From assembly GCA_030149295.1 (NCBI GenBank), contig JASBRV010000099.1, forward strand, positions 1 through 42,144: a stretch of DNA of 42,144 bases. Reading direction: 5' to 3'. The position numbers were made by a program, and so were the translations under genes. This DNA comes from Bacteriovoracales bacterium (GTDB lineage Bacteria; Bdellovibrionota; Bacteriovoracia; Bacteriovoracales; Bacteriovoracaceae). This document shows positions 41,468 through 42,144 of this stretch, one piece after another; within the stretch, counting starts at the first letter, position 1; every line of letters starts with the position of its first letter. Below the pieces are notes generated by a model. That model searched no databases, was not told where the DNA came from, and was given only the letters and a program-made list of their open reading frames with translations.

Positions 41468-42144
41468 ATGCAATCACTGGCGATTATTGGCTCTCAATGG
41501 GGCGATGAAGGCAAAGGTAAAATCACTGATCTTCTTGGACAAAAATGCGATCTCGTTGTTCGCTACCAAGGGGGCAATAATGCTGGTCACACCATTATTG
41601 TAGGGGACAGAAAAATCGTCCTGCACCTTATTCCCTCTGGCATTCTTCATGATCACTGCACTTCTGTAGTCGGTCACGGTGTTGTTTTTGATCCTCGTGC
41701 TTTTAAGGAAGAGCTTGAACACGTTCAAAAAGCTGGGGTTGATGTGACGCCAAGTCGCCTAAAAATTTCAGAAAATTGTTCGGTAATTACTTATTACAAC
41801 AAGCTTCTTGATGGACAAAGAGAAGCTAAAGGCCCGATTAAAATCGGAACAACCGGTAAAGGAATTGGTCCTGCCTACGAAGACAAGACTTCTCGTAAAG
41901 GATTAAAGCTTAAAGATCTTCTTAATAAGGAAATCTTAATTCAAAAGCTTCGTGCCAACATGACAGAAAAAGAGGTTCTCTTTAAGCATCTCTACAATGT
42001 TGAATTTCCTTCCATCGAAGAAGAAGCCGAAAAGCTCTTTGAACTCGGTAAACTAGTGAGTCCTTTTCTATGCGACACTTTTAGTCTTTTGGATCACGCC
42101 ATCCAAGAAAATAAGAAAGTTCTCTATGAAGGAGCTCAAGGTGT
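41468..42144 (+). CDS. purA: Adenylosuccinate synthetase, 5' part
   Basis: PurA joins IMP and aspartate using GTP in AMP synthesis. The frame is open from ATG 41468 to the window end (225 codons, about half of a usual 430-aa protein). Motifs are the GTP loop IGSQWGDEGKGKITD, GGNNAGHT, HLIPSG, TTGKGIGPAYEDK and the terminal YEGAQG. The usual GNGVV segment reads GHGVV here. Its ribosome-binding site (GAGGTAAAGG) lies within the end of serA. Truncation is by the window edge only. Confidence 0.97.
   Translation, partial: MQSLAIIGSQWGDEGKGKITDLLGQKCDLVVRYQGGNNAGHTIIVGDRKIVLHLIPSGILHDHCTSVVGHGVVFDPRAFKEELEHVQKAGVDVTPSRLKISENCSVITYYNKLLDGQREAKGPIKIGTTGKGIGPAYEDKTSRKGLKLKDLLNKEILIQKLRANMTEKEVLFKHLYNVEFPSIEEEAEKLFELGKLVSPFLCDTFSLLDHAIQENKKVLYEGAQG

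Noticed and set aside
1..42144. tRNA, rRNA, CRISPR arrays, prophage or transposase genes
   Set aside because: Looked for on both strands; no cloverleaf with conserved arms, no regularly spaced repeat array and no transposase or phage structural motifs were recognised by eye.

Overview
The window looks like chromosomal DNA from a predatory Bdellovibrionota bacterium, most likely the Bacteriovorax/Halobacteriovorax side. This is inferred from moderate-to-low GC, a deltaproteobacterial-style flagellar export operon, many secreted lipoproteins and proteins of unknown family, a TIGR02147-type regulator paired with a secreted protein, and an unusually large set of envelope and peptidoglycan enzymes. 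No rRNA, tRNA, CRISPR array or complete insertion sequence was seen.

Region 1 (1-9.9 kb, minus strand) is one flagellar operon, fliL-fliM-fliN-fliO-fliP-fliQ-fliR-flhB-flhA-flhF. The spacers are tiny and a sigma70-type promoter precedes fliL. The start of a further minus-strand gene lies at the left edge. FliO carries an extra N-terminal AMIN-like domain, and FlhF has a decayed nucleotide-binding loop. Region 2 (10-17 kb) holds HU, a DsbA-like lipoprotein, a twin-module membrane protein, a lipoprotein behind a strong sigma54 promoter, a translationally coupled amidase/SpoIID pair and a uracil-DNA-glycosylase-like protein.

Region 3 (17-27 kb) holds small zinc-ribbon proteins, uvrC, a very glycine-rich secreted protein, a DUF507-like protein, the lipid II flippase murJ and a membrane pyrophosphatase. 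Region 4 (27-33.4 kb, plus strand) holds an astacin metalloprotease, a large L,D-transpeptidase-like protein, and a DnaQ exonuclease fused to a decayed GIY-YIG domain, followed by a DUF2489-like protein and dCMP deaminase. Several of these genes have no Shine-Dalgarno sequence but have a -10 box about 7 nt upstream of the start codon, which suggests leaderless mRNAs.

Region 5 (33.4-39.1 kb) is an accessory island of secreted proteins. It has a pentanucleotide-repeat leader, a TIGR02147 regulator coupled to a secreted protein, a Cys/His secreted protein, a LAS-type (M15-like) peptidase and a secreted protein with an ADP-ribosyltransferase-like segment. Two 59-bp direct copies of an imperfect palindrome bracket the four-gene module. 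One copy is the 3' end of the last gene, and the other sits in a 40-codon remnant.

Region 6 (39.2 kb to the end) holds a small orphan gene, a pair of palindromic repeats, a phospholipid-scramblase homologue whose stop codon lies inside one repeat, a serA-like dehydrogenase, and the 5' part of purA running off the window. Peptidoglycan functions recur throughout (MurJ, amidase, SpoIID, L,D-transpeptidase-like, LAS peptidase), which fits a cell that remodels its own and prey walls; that link is inference.
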